Assembly (NCBI GenBank): GCA_026874595.1
Contig: CM049306.1
Location: 29,377,519-29,441,518, forward strand
Source of the DNA: Sipunculus nudus
Taxonomy: Eukaryota > Annelida > Sipuncula > Golfingiida > Sipunculidae
Reading direction: 5' to 3'
Length of the DNA: 64,000 bases
Notes under the pieces: model-generated
What the model was told of the DNA's origin: nothing
Databases searched by the model: none
What the model saw: only the letters and a program-made list of their open reading frames with translations
Made by a program: the position numbers and the translations under genes
Shown here: one piece after another, positions 1 to 12,794 of the stretch
Numbering within the stretch: position 1 is the stretch's first letter
How the letters are laid out: the number at the start of each line of letters is the position of its first letter

Positions 1-2
1 AG

Positions 3-98
3 AAAAGGGCCACAGACCCCAACAGATTCAACAACAGAGGGTGCAATTTACTGAAAGAAGAAAAGGCCAGAAAGAAGCTTATGAAAGAATTACCAAAG
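3..98 (+). CDS. PRC1: PRC1 exon a (partial at window edge)
   Basis: Frame 3 reads [20 protein letters not shown] and continues with [11 protein letters not shown], ending at a GTGAGG donor in phase 0. The segment corresponds to the conserved end of the PRC1 microtubule-binding region. The other two frames give stops or non-PRC1 sequence. Confidence 0.88.
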
Positions 99-742
99 GT
101 GAGGGACAATAAGCAAATATCTGCCATGTATAAGTAGGTATGCACATAAGGACACACACAAATATAAATTGATCTGCAGACTCTGGAACCAAAAATAGGG
201 AGCAAGTGGTCAATATTTTTTTTGTTTAATTGAACTTTACTGCTTTGAACAAAATATGTGGGAAAAAAAACTAAATAATTACTTCCAGGAAAAATAAAAA
301 GAATATGACAATTGATTAGGTAGTTTGTATGAAATAGTTTAATCCATTTCTGTCATAACTTGGTGAATGAAAAATTGGCATTATTACTACACTTTATTTG
401 AAGAATTGTGACAAGGGCAGCAGTCTGCAACAATTATACTTAGGATGTAATGATTCACTTGTGAACCAGTATATTGTGATACAAAGAAAATTAATTGTTT
501 TTCAACAGATGTCCTTATATCAATTTATTTGATATATGACCATCCAATATAAATTCTGTATAAAACAAAGTCAGTGGGCAAGCACATGTTATATGAAACA
601 TTGGCCAGCAATTGGTATTAAAATTGACATCTGATTGGCTGTTTGGATCTGGTTGTTTGGGGAACAATTATTTTTATTTTTTTATTATTAATTGTTTTTA
701 TTTATTAATTTTGTTTTTACCCTTAGGGTCTTTGCTTATTTG

Positions 743-813
<71 letters not shown>

Positions 814-3800
814 AACATATATGCTTGCTTCAGTCTATAAAGGACAAGCCAAGCTTTGCAAATATTCATTATGTTTGTTTAGTAGTATATAGATAATACA
901 TAAATATTTGTACTGTTTGACCCAAAATGGCTTTGTGTGTGCAGGTTGAGGCAGATGTTGCTGAACAGATAAAAGAATGGGAGACTGAAAATAGTGAAGA
1001 GTTCCGTATTAATGGCATGCAGTACACAGATTACATCGCCAACTGTTGGGAGGAATTCAAGATGGCTAAAGAAAATGAAAAACTACAAAGGGTATGTGTT
1101 CATGATAAGTACTCGCCTGTCTAAAAAATGACACCCTCTTGTGATTTTATGGTAGAGCTGTGTATCGCCAGGCAAGTCGTATATTCAGGATACAGCATGG
1201 CAAATCGGAAATCAGTTTGCGCTCCTTTTTGCCTTCTACAATCGGGCAAGATATAACGAGATAACACCACTGAATGTTGATTCATGTGTATACAAAATAT
1301 TTTAAAATTTTTTTTCAGTAGTACCAATGTACACAGGTTTCAAACAGTACCAGTCAGGACATGGCAAGGTACTGGGTACAGAATATTAGACAACATTCAG
1401 TCTAGTAAGAGGTTTTTTCATTGGTTCTTTGCTTGTTCTCCATGTTGGTTAGTTTATACAAGGGTTCAGAAAAAGATTGGAGAACCAGGGATATTGCAGT
1501 GGGGAAATATATGTGTTTGGATTTCTTGCATAGATCATTTACTTTCAAGAGTTTGTATGTTTGTTTGTTTTTTTATACACCCCTCATATGACAGGAGTAT
1601 TATGGTATACCCACTGTCCGTCCTTAAACTTTTAGTGTTGCCACAATAAATTACCAGGGCTTTGATGGATTTTTGTGACACTCATGATAAGTATTACCAA
1701 CAGGTTATCTCACCCAAGTTCGATTTTGGGCAAGGTCCACACATATTTTATAAGGTCACAGGTCACTCAGCTACTTTGTGGTGCTGCCGTGATAACTTAC
1801 AAAGAATATGAAGGATTTTTATAAAACTTATAGGATATGTTAATCAATAAAATATCTCGACTCGAATTCCAGTGAAATGCATGCATATTTAATGAGGTCA
1901 GAGGTCATGGGCGTATTATGCACGTTTGCGGTGCTGTTGTTTACAGATCTTATTATTGTTTTTCTTGAAATTTTCAAATATGAATCGTGTTATTAGCAGG
2001 TATGTTTATTGAGACAATCCATGGAAGTTATTTAAACTTTATTCTACAGGTGTTTGTATGACACTAAACATGGTATTTTTTAGGCTGCCACAGACTCATG
2101 AGCAGAGTGATCAATTAGTTTTGTATCCTTACGTGGAGTACATATTATAGTTTTCTGATTTAATTTAAGTAATGATACTGCATTCAAATAAGGGGCTCAA
2201 GACTTGTTGAGGATAATTCAGAATACTCTATTTCACTTGATTAACTACAATAATTTTTAGACTCATAGTGAGGAATTTACAAGGATGAATCTGATTTATT
2301 ATCAGCATGTTCCAGTCAAATAGTTATTTATATTTTGCATGTAATAGAAAATATTTTATTCCATTCAGGTTGTAAATATTCTTTTATTTACAGCATCAAA
2401 ACAAGGCAAAAATGATGGAGGAAGAGTTGATGTTTGGTAGTAAACCAACAACACCAGCCAAGAGGCGATTCCTGGGTACACCCGCCAAAACACCCACAAA
2501 ACACAGAAAGGTAAATAAACTGTTCTTGCTCAAGTGGCACATTTATGGTACAGTACAACACACTGATCATCTTAATATTTAATTTTTGTTTCAAGTTGTA
2601 TGATTTGCTAAATATTCTTTAATATCTACTGCTAAACTTTTATGAAATAGCCCTTGAAGCTATACAAATAGAATGGACTTGGCAAAGAGCTTGGCTGATC
2701 AAAGCTTATTTTCACACCTTGATGACCAACAGTAATGAAATGCTTACTGTCCCCACATTGTTATTTCCTGCTTCGACATTTGTACTGAAGTATAAAACCC
2801 GAGATAAATAGGTCTGTGTTATGAGTGTCTATAGTTAACTTAATACTTTATCTTTACTGTTTATGCATTTGGCTTGATAGAGAACAAAAGGCTCAGTAGG
2901 TCATCTAGGCATTACCATGAGTTTTTCCACTCATATAACAATATATTGTCAAATGGCTAATGTATGTATGGGTTCAAATGTTATATGTGTGACTAATATG
3001 TTCTCAATATTAACACTTAAATTAGTTTTCTAATGAAAATTATTATTCTGGGACAATCCATATTCAGATGATATGTGCTCTACTGTACCATTTATTCAAC
3101 TATATAACTTCTTTCATGAAATTGAATATAATGTTGTAACATCATTTGTATGTGTGTGTGCAGAGATCTTATTTGTACTTTATATAGTAGACTAGCCTTA
3201 TGTCACAATTTGGTTGTAGTGGTGCTTTTCATGTTTCTAATGCTTTTATGTTTAGTCTGTTCTTAATATGCAACATGAGTACTTTGCTTATTTAATCAAT
3301 CCACCGTACCCAGATTTGTTTTACATTGTGATCAGAGTCAGAAAGAGGGCTATATCCTCAACATTTTCATCTTGGATTTTAGACTGAAACGATTTACAGA
3401 AGTTTAAAGCAGTAATGATACCAAAAAATTTCCCATTTTAAGTAAATGAGCGAAATAACTGATAGATTTTATACTAATTTACATATGATTGACAATATAC
3501 AGTAATTCTCGGCCCACGTTGCTCAGAGTATTGTCACATTGTCACAAAAAGTACCACAGATATAATGGTAAATATAGGACAGTACTGATTCACATCAGTA
3601 ATAATATTAATTGTCATAATCATTTGTAAGCTCTAACTCTTGTTGCTTTTTATTTGTAAAGTTTACAGGGTTCTCATTCTCTGATAAAATTATAAATTAT
3701 ATTTGAAAATGTAGAGTTTGGAAAACCTCAAGTTTGTTATGTTAAGCTTTCTGGGATCTTTGAAAGTCAATGGATGAATCCTCTTTCCTGCTTTTAATGC

Positions 3801-6800
3801 TTCATAATAACTCCATTTAAAATTGATTGAAACTGATTTGGAACAATAGAGACACATGATACTATCTTTATTTTAAAGTATATATGCTGTATAATAATTT
3901 ATTTATATGAATGCAATAAATTCAGTTCTTTGTGCATATGAATTTCCAAGTAAGGCAAAACTAAAAAAAATATTTGCACTATGAACTGAGAACCAAAAAT
4001 ATGGTGCAAATGACTAAATTATTTTTTAAATTATCAGTTGAGACATGATACCTGGACTTTTGCCAGCCTCCCAGGAAGATACCAAAAATAGTCTTCCGTT
4101 CTTGAAATGGTGCCTATAACAGCACAAAATAAGTCCCAATCTCCATATCTTTAATAGTATGGTACTTTATAGTACTTCCTTTAATAAGGAATCAGGGCAA
4201 GAGCATAAACTGGAAACACTGACCCACAAAATCAGGGTTGGTGAATCCATGGAACAACACAGTTCATTATTCAGTATGGCTTAATAGTAGTCATCTAGGG
4301 GAAGGGAGGGATCTCCTGATATATAAGAGAATGTGAACTCTGGATATATTTAGGATTTTATCCTACTGTATGTGTGCTTGCTATCTTTGCTCCTTCAGCT
4401 CATGGTCAAAGGCCCAGAAGACCCATGGGTATGTGTACATTTTCCTCTGCATGGTTTTATTATTTTCAATGGCTTTTTGTTATGTTGCATTCATACACAG
4501 GGGTCGCACAAATCAACAAAATCATAAAAAAATATGTATGGATTCCATTCAGATATATTATATCTGTATATACAATCCAAATAAATTAAAAAAAGATTGC
4601 TTTTGGACCCTGTACTGTGTGTTGACATACTTCCAAGGTAAGCAGGTGTACTCTAAAAACTCTGGGATCCCTGGTGTGCATTGCAACATGACAGACTGAT
4701 GTAGTTTTAGTAGAATGTATTTGTTTTCAGTGTATAAGGCTGACCAGAATAATCAGTCAGCCATCCCAGCATGGATTGCAATGAATGACTTGAGATTTTA
4801 CTGTACACAAATATTCCTACAAACAAGGCTTCCTCATAGCTATGCTCCAGTAGATCTGGCTCTGTCAGGCTACCCTGCCAGCAGTTTTATGAATCATGAG
4901 TAAGGCAGTTGAACTAATCAGATGACTTGTGTATGCTCCCTGTATGCACCAAGTAAAACAAATGTTGCTATTTTTAGACCAACAATGTAGCAGTGCATGA
5001 TCAAGAATCTGACCAGTATAGTTTCTAGTTCATATGGCATGTGAATAGACTACTTCTCCTACATTGGATTTGATTGGCCGCTGTGATTTGGCTCAATCAT
5101 GTGTGGACTTGTTTATAATCCATGAAACAGCTGACAGAGCAGACTGCTAGCTTAGTGAGAGCATTGCTTATAGGAATGTGTACAATGTGTGACATTATGT
5201 CTAGATGATATAATGTATTGCATTCCGGGGCATTGTCACACTGTTCTGATTAAGTGCATGTGAGAATGGAAATCCTTGGAGACAATTTTTGAGAATGGTA
5301 GATACATGATACTGTGAGCTGGGCAAAACACCACACTAAATATATGCTCGATCAATCAATCACAAGCTAAATGTACCATATTTAAAGTGAATGTTTTTTA
5401 GATCAGTTGCATGAGATCATTTGTGAACTAACTACATAAGAGAGATGCTTTTCTGTTTCCACTTTTTGTTGAGAATACTAGTATTTTTTGTGATTTTTTA
5501 AAAATTGATATATTTTAAAGTAAGTTCTTCACTCTATGGTTGATACATTTGATGGTTATTACTATATATACTGAAACAAATAACCCTGTTAAAGGTTAAA
5601 TTTATATATACAGTATATGTAAATAGCTGTTATTAGATACTCAGTGGTGTGTATCCTGACTGAACTGCTTGTGCTGTTTCAAACTCTATTCAATTTAAGA
5701 GATTTATCTGCTCAAAGAAAGACAGTTGAGCAGTTGACTCATTCAAAAGTCAAGGCCTATTTTTATGTTTTGTTGTATTGTTATTTGGGCATATTTTCAT
5801 GAGCTAGAGAAATAAACTTTTACATAAATGCTTCTTATTCAGTTTAAATACATTTAATGACAGACTGCATTATTATATGGCCATAAATTCAGAGGAGCCA
5901 TTGACTTGTACATAAATGCATTTTTGACAGATCGCTGTATGCATGTTGTAGATAATACTGCAATAACCTACAGTACTCTGTCCATAAACATATTTTAGTA
6001 CTAGGTTTTCCTCATTCATCTCAAGTCCATGTATGTTTATCATGTAGCCATCATCAACCACTTCAACTGCATCAACAGACTCTTCAGGCGGGGAATTAGA
6101 ACAAATCTCTGTAACCAGACGCAAACGTGGACCTGTAAGTGGGTTTCTCCAGTCCACTGCGTTTGCAGATAACTTGAATTCGAGGAGAAGATTTTAACAG
6201 CCCGATAAACAGCTGAGCGTAGGCCTGTTCCTCCCCCCCCCCATATGTTTATATTTAAGGTCTCAGAACTGTCCAGAAGTCTTGTCTACAAAGTTTTTCC
6301 TTAATATCTGCATAACCGTTGCTTTATGATAACTTGACATGTACATATGCTGAAAGCTGAAAAATCTTTATTATAATAATGTATATAAACTTTTGGTTTT
6401 CCCTCAAATTTGTTGAATTTTTTAACATTATAGAAAAATTTTACAAGTTTAATGTAATTTAACTATGAATCAATATTTCACAGTCATTTATGGTTCAAAA
6501 CATTCCATTTTCACTATATGGTGTAATAAACATGTTTTCTTAAGTGCCTATTTTTTCGTGTTTTGCATGTATTTAATTGGGAGCCTTTTATGGGTGAAAA
6601 TTTAAAAAATTTTGAAAATTTAAAAAAATTTTATTTTTGTACATTTACTCCAGTGCCCTATAAGATTAGAATTTTTAAAGATTACCAAACAAAAACATAA
6701 GGGTTTTAACCTATAGTTTAACAGGATGGCAGGAGATATTCTGTATCTGGTACATGTTTGCTGGAATAAAGTCAAATATCTGAAATTTACAATATTATTT

Positions 6801-9800
6801 TAAAATCTAAATAGAATCCCACAGTACTAGAGAAGCTAAACATTTCATTTACCAACATGTAATGGACATAGTCAGAGTTTAGAATATGTACATGTCAAGG
6901 GGTCCCAGGCCAGTAAAATATTAAGGAATATCTGAAACAATGTTTTTATACATGTTCATGGTCAGTTCTGAGATCTAAATTGGATTCTGTTTTTGATGAA
7001 ATATGATGAGGTAAAATCCAGAAGTGCAAATCACACAGCAATATCTGTCTTGAGAGTCCATGTATGGTCCAGGCCCTGCTCTGTCAGTTTGCATGTAGCC
7101 CATGTCACCTTTACTTGCACGGACAGCATGTGTTTTACAGTTTTGCACCTTTGAGTAAAATGTTGGCTGCATGAGCCATGCACTTCATAACATCCCACAA
7201 ATAACATAGACACACTGTTACCCAGTTTAACATTTTACAGAGACTATCATAAACTAGTTGTTTAAATTCTTGATTCGTTTAGCATTCGAGATAAAATAAA
7301 AAATGTGAGAATCTTTGGTTATGCAAAGAAGAATTTTAATTTACATACTAATCTGCAACGTCAGCAGTTAAAAAGACAAACAGTTGTATAGATAGGTGAA
7401 AATTTTAAATTTATATACTTGTATAACAAAAAAAAACAAGTGTTTTTGGAGACTGATCAGAAATTGTGTATTGTTGAAGACACTGATTTGAACTAAGTTT
7501 ATACCTCTTCATATAAAAATGGAATTGTATTATGCCATACAGATAAAAACCTTGCATCACCCTGTTCAGTCTGTCCTGATAATTTCCATTTCATTTCATT
7601 TATTTTAACCTTTCCTGAGTAAAGTGTTTGTATGACATGATCATTTTCAGTGTGACTGACTAGCTTGTGTACCTGCTGCTAATACTTTCACTCTTACTGA
7701 ATTTTTTATCCTGCTGCATGTCAATCTGTGCCTTGCTTGCAGCTTAACGAGACCACAAAAACACCCACCTCAGCACACCGATCTGTTCGCACCCCTAACC
7801 ACACCAGTGTGTTCATGTCACCGGCCTGCATGCCACCGAGGTCGGCGTCAAAGGTAGGCCTCTGTGATGTTCTGTTCGTTCAACCCTTGTGTATTAATAC
7901 TTACAAGACAATGAATATAGAAAGACCTTTTAATTATAATGTATGTTAAATTTTCATTAATAGTTATGGCAGTTAAATTTTTTTTCAAAATTTTATTTTG
8001 TCTAGATACTGTAGCTTTATGCTTAATTTAAGTTTACAGAAATATATATATTTTATGATCCATTAATCATAAAGAATACGGCTGACAGTAATGATATCTT
8101 ATTTTATGATGTGATATGATTTGCATCACAGTATGATACACAATACAGTACTAAAAACAGTATTAAAAAGTAGTATTAAGAGTGAAGATTCCAAGTCAGG
8201 TTTGCAGCACCCCTGCCTCCATGATTCAAGAATAATAAATAATGAAACAGTCTCTTTATCTGGTTTGATCATGTGGCAGTTGGCAAATAAGATGCTGGTT
8301 AACTGATTTCTGGCCAATGTTGTTTCGCCTTCCAGGCGCTAAGCTACTGGTATTTATAAAATCCTGGATTTCTAAAGTTAAATGTTGAAGTTTCTTTAAG
8401 CTGATCTTAACATTAATGCAACCCTAGCATCTGGTGACACTAATGCAGTATGTGACATGATATCACAGTGCTCAGTTCTCCAGCAAATCGTTATAATCCT
8501 GATAAATAATCTTTTACAGTTATAACTGAGCAGTGTGTAGGACTACCTCAAAGCCACACAAATCAAAAGCAGTTAATGACAAGGTCCCTAAAAAATCACA
8601 TTAACACAAAATCAAATATGAATTTGCCACTTAAATAATATGTCAGATTACTTTATTCTGTATCTGAAAACTTGGTTGTGTACATTGTCTGGCTGGTTGG
8701 GATTGTGCAATAAAACTAAATAAATTGTTTATGAATAAATACAGATTGAATCATGTGGTAATGAGGCATGCAAATGTTACATTTAATTCATGTATTCGCA
8801 GAGGCCATGGGGATGGGTAAGCGTTTAATCTATTTTAAGGTTTTGTTTTATCATATTTATCAATTTTATTGAATTCATTGTTTTGCTTGTGACAAGTGGC
8901 AATTTAGGTGCCAGAAATGAGGTGGTTGGACATCTGTTATAAATGGACAAAAAATCATTTATGATGAACTCAACTAAATTTAGAAATTTCTGACTGAATG
9001 GGATTAGATCAGATAAATAAGTTATTAATACATTCTGAGAAAGTACAGGTTTGGTTAAATTTTGGAAAAGTAAATCTTGTAACCTAAAAATATGAGCATG
9101 GTTTGTGTAAAATTAAGGATTCAGAATGGTACACAACCGCTTACTTATGACAACCTGAACGAAAATTGAATGAACTGAGCTTTGCTTGTTGTATGAATGC
9201 TTTTCTTTGCATGTTGTAAAGCTCCATGTTCAATAAAATGTTGAGATTCATTAGCATCAATGATGTAACTGTATTAAGATATATTTTTCTTCCCCCCCCC
9301 CCCCCCCAATTATTAAGTAATATTTTCTTGATGCACATTTAAGGATTTCAACAAAGAGGATACCTCAAGTTTACTATCTACTGTCTCTTAATTCATAGAC
9401 GGAGCTCTTCAGAAACAAAATTGATGTGAGAAAGCATTTGTAATTGAATATCTAGACTCCTTGTTATACAATAACAAATGAATCTAATCATCAGCATGAT
9501 GACTTTTACAGTGTTAACTTCAACCAAATACTCAGCATCATATATAAACAAAATATTTCATATCCTAAGACAGCAGGCTTTGCCAGTCAGCAGGATTCAT
9601 TGAACTTTTTGTGGTACACTTGAATATATACTATATATCCTGTTCAAACTCTTAAAGCTCAATATATTATATGCTAGTATATGATATTTACAAAAATATA
9701 TCTTTGCAGTAATTAGATGCATTGAAGTAAATGACTTGTTAAGTATAATTTTCATCCTAGAAAAATTCAAAAATTATAAAACAACTAAACATATATTTTA

Positions 9801-11180
9801 AGGTGTATGGAGAACATCACAGAACACCAATATTGACAAGGTCGAAGAAAAACAAGTCTCTTCGCATTTGTAAGTTACTGTCATAGTTCTTGTAATTTAG
9901 CAGTTGGTCAGTGTATCTTTATATGTTCACTTGTTTACAGACTCCGAGAGCCCTTCGACCCACTCAGCAGCGAAAAGAACGCAAGGCACTGACTGAGAAA
10001 AGTGCCAACAGCAATGACACATTGTTTAGTCACACCACTGTCAGCCAGAACAAAGGGACCTCTTTAAACTCAGTGTCCATCTCGACAGTAGGGCCTTATC
10101 ACGAGTTCGCTGTTAGTATTTTCATTTCATGTTGATTTTGTTTCATCTAATATTAAGTGTGGCAGATAGCATTCTCTGCCCTGCTGTCTGTGTATGTGGT
10201 TATTTCTACCTCATGGGGAATTTGTTTCTCCAATCAGTAAAGGGATACATGGAAAATTAGTGAAATTGAAAGTAGAATCATAACATTACTTTTAATACCA
10301 GTGTACTCTTAGTGAGTTTTAGATCATGTAAGTTTAAAAAAAAATTTCCCTTGTTTACACGCACTTGATAGAAATTTTTCATTTTGGATAGGTTAAATTA
10401 CTATCAATTTTAGATTATCTCCTGTATAAGTCTTTATGTAACTCCGAGCTTTAGTCACTTTTGAATTTGGTAAGCAATCTCAAGACATGACTTGTGTTCA
10501 AGAAAGTAGAAGTGTTGTTCTAAGAACACAGATCCCTTATTTCACAAAACTTAAAATAAATATAAACTGTTGCACTGCTGAAATAGCTTTTATTCCTGTC
10601 CTTCAGGCCACCTTTTGATACTGAGGTTTATTACTTTATTGGGATGTCTATTTAGCAACTTATTTTTGTGCTTACCAGTATTCTGTGTTTGATTTAATGT
10701 TTCTACTGACCATTGTGTTCTTTGTATTTTATATTAATAATCCTTAACTTCCACTGAAAACTTTATTTTTACTGTTCCATTATTACTAATTAAGCTTTTA
10801 TGTATCTTAACACTGCAATTTGTGAATTTTCTTAATAATTTGTAATTATACACCTGGGATGTATGGTGTTAATGTAAAACCAAATTTATCAGAGCATTTA
10901 AAAATGAAGCGTGTTATGGTGGCAATGATTTTTATGTTTAAATTGTCTCTTACAGGTATATCAATAGTATTTGACACCTAGAAATGATGCCTATAGCTGA
11001 AACGGAAATCCTACTGCTAAACTGTGAAGCATGTTGATGTCTTTTAGCTGATTTAGTGTTTGTGTACATGTATATAAGTTTTTGTTTGTTTGTTTTTTTC
11101 AGAATGGTCTAAACCAGAATGCTCGACCAAACTGCAGAAGTAGCGTTCTGCCTGGACACAACCAAGTGCTAAACGTGTGA
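3..11180 (+). CDS. PRC1: PRC1 (MAP65/Ase1 family), C-terminal part, multi-exon
   Basis: Protein regulator of cytokinesis 1 bundles antiparallel microtubules in the anaphase central spindle and recruits kinesins and Plk1. The window opens inside an exon reading [13 protein letters not shown]...[12 protein letters not shown], which matches the PRC1 core. Later exons give [20 protein letters not shown], then [15 protein letters not shown] with GTPAKTPTK (the CDK1-regulated basic tail), [10 protein letters not shown], and [14 protein letters not shown], the conserved C-terminal motif seen in vertebrate PRC1 as an SVAST..SEFA-like segment. Junctions are GT-AG. Exons ending at 98, 1091, 2510, 7853 and 10111 are all phase 0, so they join in frame. 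The exon at 9803-9869 ends in phase 1 and conflicts with the next (see findings). The N-terminal dimerisation and spectrin-like rod exons lie to the left of the window. The family is certain; the exact use of two small exons is not. Confidence 0.93.
743..811. repeat. (AT)n microsatellite in PRC1 intron
   Basis: About 34 uninterrupted AT units just upstream of PRC1 exon b. The YIYIYI reading frame across it is an artefact of the repeat. Confidence 0.95.
945..1091 (+). CDS. PRC1: PRC1 exon b
   Basis: Acceptor GTGTGTGCAG, then [20 protein letters not shown] and on to [17 protein letters not shown], followed by a GTATGT donor. It is 49 codons, phase 0 at both ends. It aligns with the vertebrate PRC1 segment that contains the ELWEQEH..F..NGQ pattern. 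Confidence 0.92.
1092..2393 (+). other. PRC1 intron, nothing else seen
   Basis: AT-rich intronic sequence. The short frames in it have no recognisable domain. Confidence 0.7.
2394..2510 (+). CDS. PRC1: PRC1 exon c, CDK1-site and basic region
   Basis: Acceptor ATTTACAG, 39 codons, donor GTAAAT, phase 0 at both ends. It encodes [20 protein letters not shown] then [19 protein letters not shown]. Three T-P-x-K sites match the CDK1 consensus, and two sit where human Thr470 and Thr481 lie. The KRR and KHRK clusters fit the nuclear-localisation and microtubule-contact role of this tail. Confidence 0.92.
3881..4251 (+). repeat. dispersed repeat family R1, copy A
   Basis: It starts TATATGCTGTATAATAATTT and runs to GACCCACAAAATC..GTGAATCCAT. 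A second copy in the same orientation begins at 14185 and resumes after an insertion at 15442-15513. Shared landmarks include TGAGACATGATACCTG and AGAGCATAAACTGGAAACA. No coding capacity and no clear ends were seen. Confidence 0.8.
5873..6157 (-). other. unexplained open reading frame antisense to PRC1 intron
   Basis: A minus-strand frame with protein-like composition: [20 protein letters not shown], then [16 protein letters not shown] and [18 protein letters not shown]. It stays open a further ~15 codons upstream of the alternative GTG start. I do not recognise a family. It could be a worn transposon fragment or a chance frame. Confidence 0.2.
7743..7853 (+). CDS. PRC1: PRC1 exon d
   Basis: 37 codons between a TTGCTTGCAG acceptor and a GTAGGC donor, phase 0 at both ends: [20 protein letters not shown] and onward to PPRSASK. 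Serine/threonine-proline-rich disordered tail, continuing directly from the KHRK of the previous exon as in vertebrate PRC1 (..KLN..). Confidence 0.85.
8802..8816 (+). CDS. PRC1: candidate PRC1 15-nt microexon
   Basis: ATTCGCAG precedes 15 nt encoding RPWGW, followed by a strong GTAAGCG donor. It is in frame with the flanking exons (phase 0 both sides), so it could be included or skipped without a frameshift. The pyrimidine tract is weak and I see no conserved peptide, so this may be a chance pairing of splice-like sites. Confidence 0.3.
9803..9869 (+). CDS. PRC1: PRC1 exon e (phase conflict downstream)
   Basis: Acceptor ATTTTAAG, then [20 protein letters not shown].., donor TGTAAGTT. The [13 protein letters not shown] segment resembles the conserved ..VYHSPVSR.. 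motif of vertebrate PRC1, so the frame is well supported. The exon is 67 nt, so it ends in phase 1 while the next exon needs phase 0. Reading through the donor gives a stop after five codons. Confidence 0.65.
9941..10111 (+). CDS. PRC1: PRC1 exon f
   Basis: Acceptor TTGTTTACAG, 57 codons, donor GTTAGT. It begins [20 protein letters not shown] and ends with [15 protein letters not shown], the conserved PRC1 C-terminal motif. The only open frame is phase 0 at the start. Confidence 0.9.
10112..11102 (+). other. last PRC1 intron, nothing else seen
   Basis: AT-rich, with a pyrimidine tract before the terminal exon. No additional features. Confidence 0.7.
11103..11180 (+). CDS. PRC1: PRC1 terminal exon
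   Basis: After a T-rich tract and [22 protein letters not shown] continues to QVLNV and a TGA stop. It joins the previous exon in phase 0. A short, poorly conserved C-terminus is usual for PRC1. Confidence 0.78.
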   Translation, partial: NGLNQNARPNCRSSVLPGHNQVLNV

Positions 11181-12794
11181 CCTGAACTGGTCAGAAAACA
11201 TGTACACTACTTAACACATGTACCACCCGGTGGCGGTACACACTGCTTACACACACACTGTACATCTGTCTGCACAGTCATACGTACATACAGGGCCAGT
11301 GAAGCCCTCTGGTACTTAGATCTGTTGAATTATGTATAAATATCTAAGGCTGAGGTTATAACCAGGCAGTGCTACTGGTAGCTTTCACCTCTCCAGTAGA
11401 GGCTTTTCCTAGTGGTATTAACTAATTTTTCTGGTTTTGTATAGCCAATAGTGAAGATAGATAACCTGTCTTGAACAATTGTAAACAAGCTTAAATTGAG
11501 GACTTTGTAATCAAATATTGTGTAGTGGACCATGATTTTACCAGATAAGAGTAAATTTGACTAAATTGACACTTTACAGTTTTGTTCTTTGTTTTTGGAA
11601 AACAATATATTATCATGGTTTGAATGTTAAAATTTAATTGTGGCAAGTGACTGTATTCAGGGCAGTTGTGATATATTTATGTTACAAAAATTACCACCAG
11701 ATGGCAGGAGATAATGAAGGTTCTGGTAAAACGAATGAACCAGAAGTGATGCTGTAGCTTCAAAGAACAGCAGCAGACTGGCTTTGGTTTAAGTGACATT
11801 TTATGAATACAAGTGCTATTAAAGCATGCAGTGGCCAGTTATCAAAGAAAGCAGAGCACTGCTAAACTGCGCCAAAGACTGCCAAGCAAAATTAGAGACT
11901 CTAATACTATTAGGAGGTGCCTCTACTGTGTGGGCAGTGGACCTGCTCAAAGGCCTTTTAGTTATGATATTTTAGTACTGACAGGGGCTGTGGTTTTCTC
12001 ATGCCACGTAATATATAGTGGCAGTAATGTTAGATTTTGTGTGGATGTGTGTGCAGGTATGTAAGCTTAACAGAGTATGAAACCCTGAATATTTATGTAT
12101 GTACAGACAGCTGGATCAGTATGGGCAGGGTTGGTCCGCGTGTGCTTGGATTCATCACAGAAATAAGATGTTTACAGACACTGATAAATAGGAGGGACAC
12201 CAATTTATTGTATTAAAGCAGATTATTTATTTCATTATATTATATCAACAACATGTATAATGTTTTGATAACCAATGAAATATAAAGATTTCAATTCCTT
12301 TAACATTTTGGCAGTTCTTACAAGGCCAGTATCTTCACAGAATTTTTTGTATCTGGCCATTATTGAACATGTTCATTACCAATGTGGTACATATTTCCAG
12401 CCAGGAGTAATATGTCAAAGACCTGTATTTAAGTATTAAACAGAACTGCAGCTTAATCATCAATAAGTTAGAAATTATTCACTCATCTTTTATCGTATAA
12501 TGTGTGATAAAATGTATGCATTATTTGCTGTACCAGCAGATATAAAAGGTGATACACGATTACTTGGAAGTGACCTCTCAGTCACATGATCTCATAGGTA
12601 CATGGAGGTTGCATGAGGTTAAATGACTACAGATTGATTATATGCTACTGTAACTATACTGTAAAAATGGTTGATTGATATATTGTTCCTTTGGCCCCAC
12701 TCTAAAAGAGGCCAGTTCCAGGAAAACCAGTTCTGTATGTACTGCTTTGCATTTATAAGTAGACTGTTGCTTTAATGGAAATAAATAAAATAAA
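11181..12794 (+). other. PRC1: PRC1 3' untranslated region (probable)
   Basis: Non-coding sequence after the PRC1 stop with no long convincing reading frame, ending at a run of overlapping AATAAA hexamers. The extent is inferred from the first clear AATAAA. Weaker ATTAAA hexamers occur earlier. Confidence 0.5.
12780..12794 (+). terminator. PRC1 polyadenylation signal cluster
   Basis: Three overlapping AATAAA hexamers start at 12780, 12784 and 12789, about 1.6 kb after the PRC1 stop. They are the first exact hexamers downstream of the gene. Confidence 0.5.

Larger units (their letters stand above)
2511..7742 (+). other. large PRC1 intron (5.2 kb)
   Basis: The largest intron in the window. 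It holds one dispersed repeat copy (3881-4251) and an unexplained minus-strand open frame (5873-6157). No other structure was recognised. Confidence 0.75.

Noticed and set aside
612-896. Open frame with alternating Tyr-Ile across 743-811
   Set aside because: Pure by-product of the (AT)n microsatellite. The same applies at 35997-36233.
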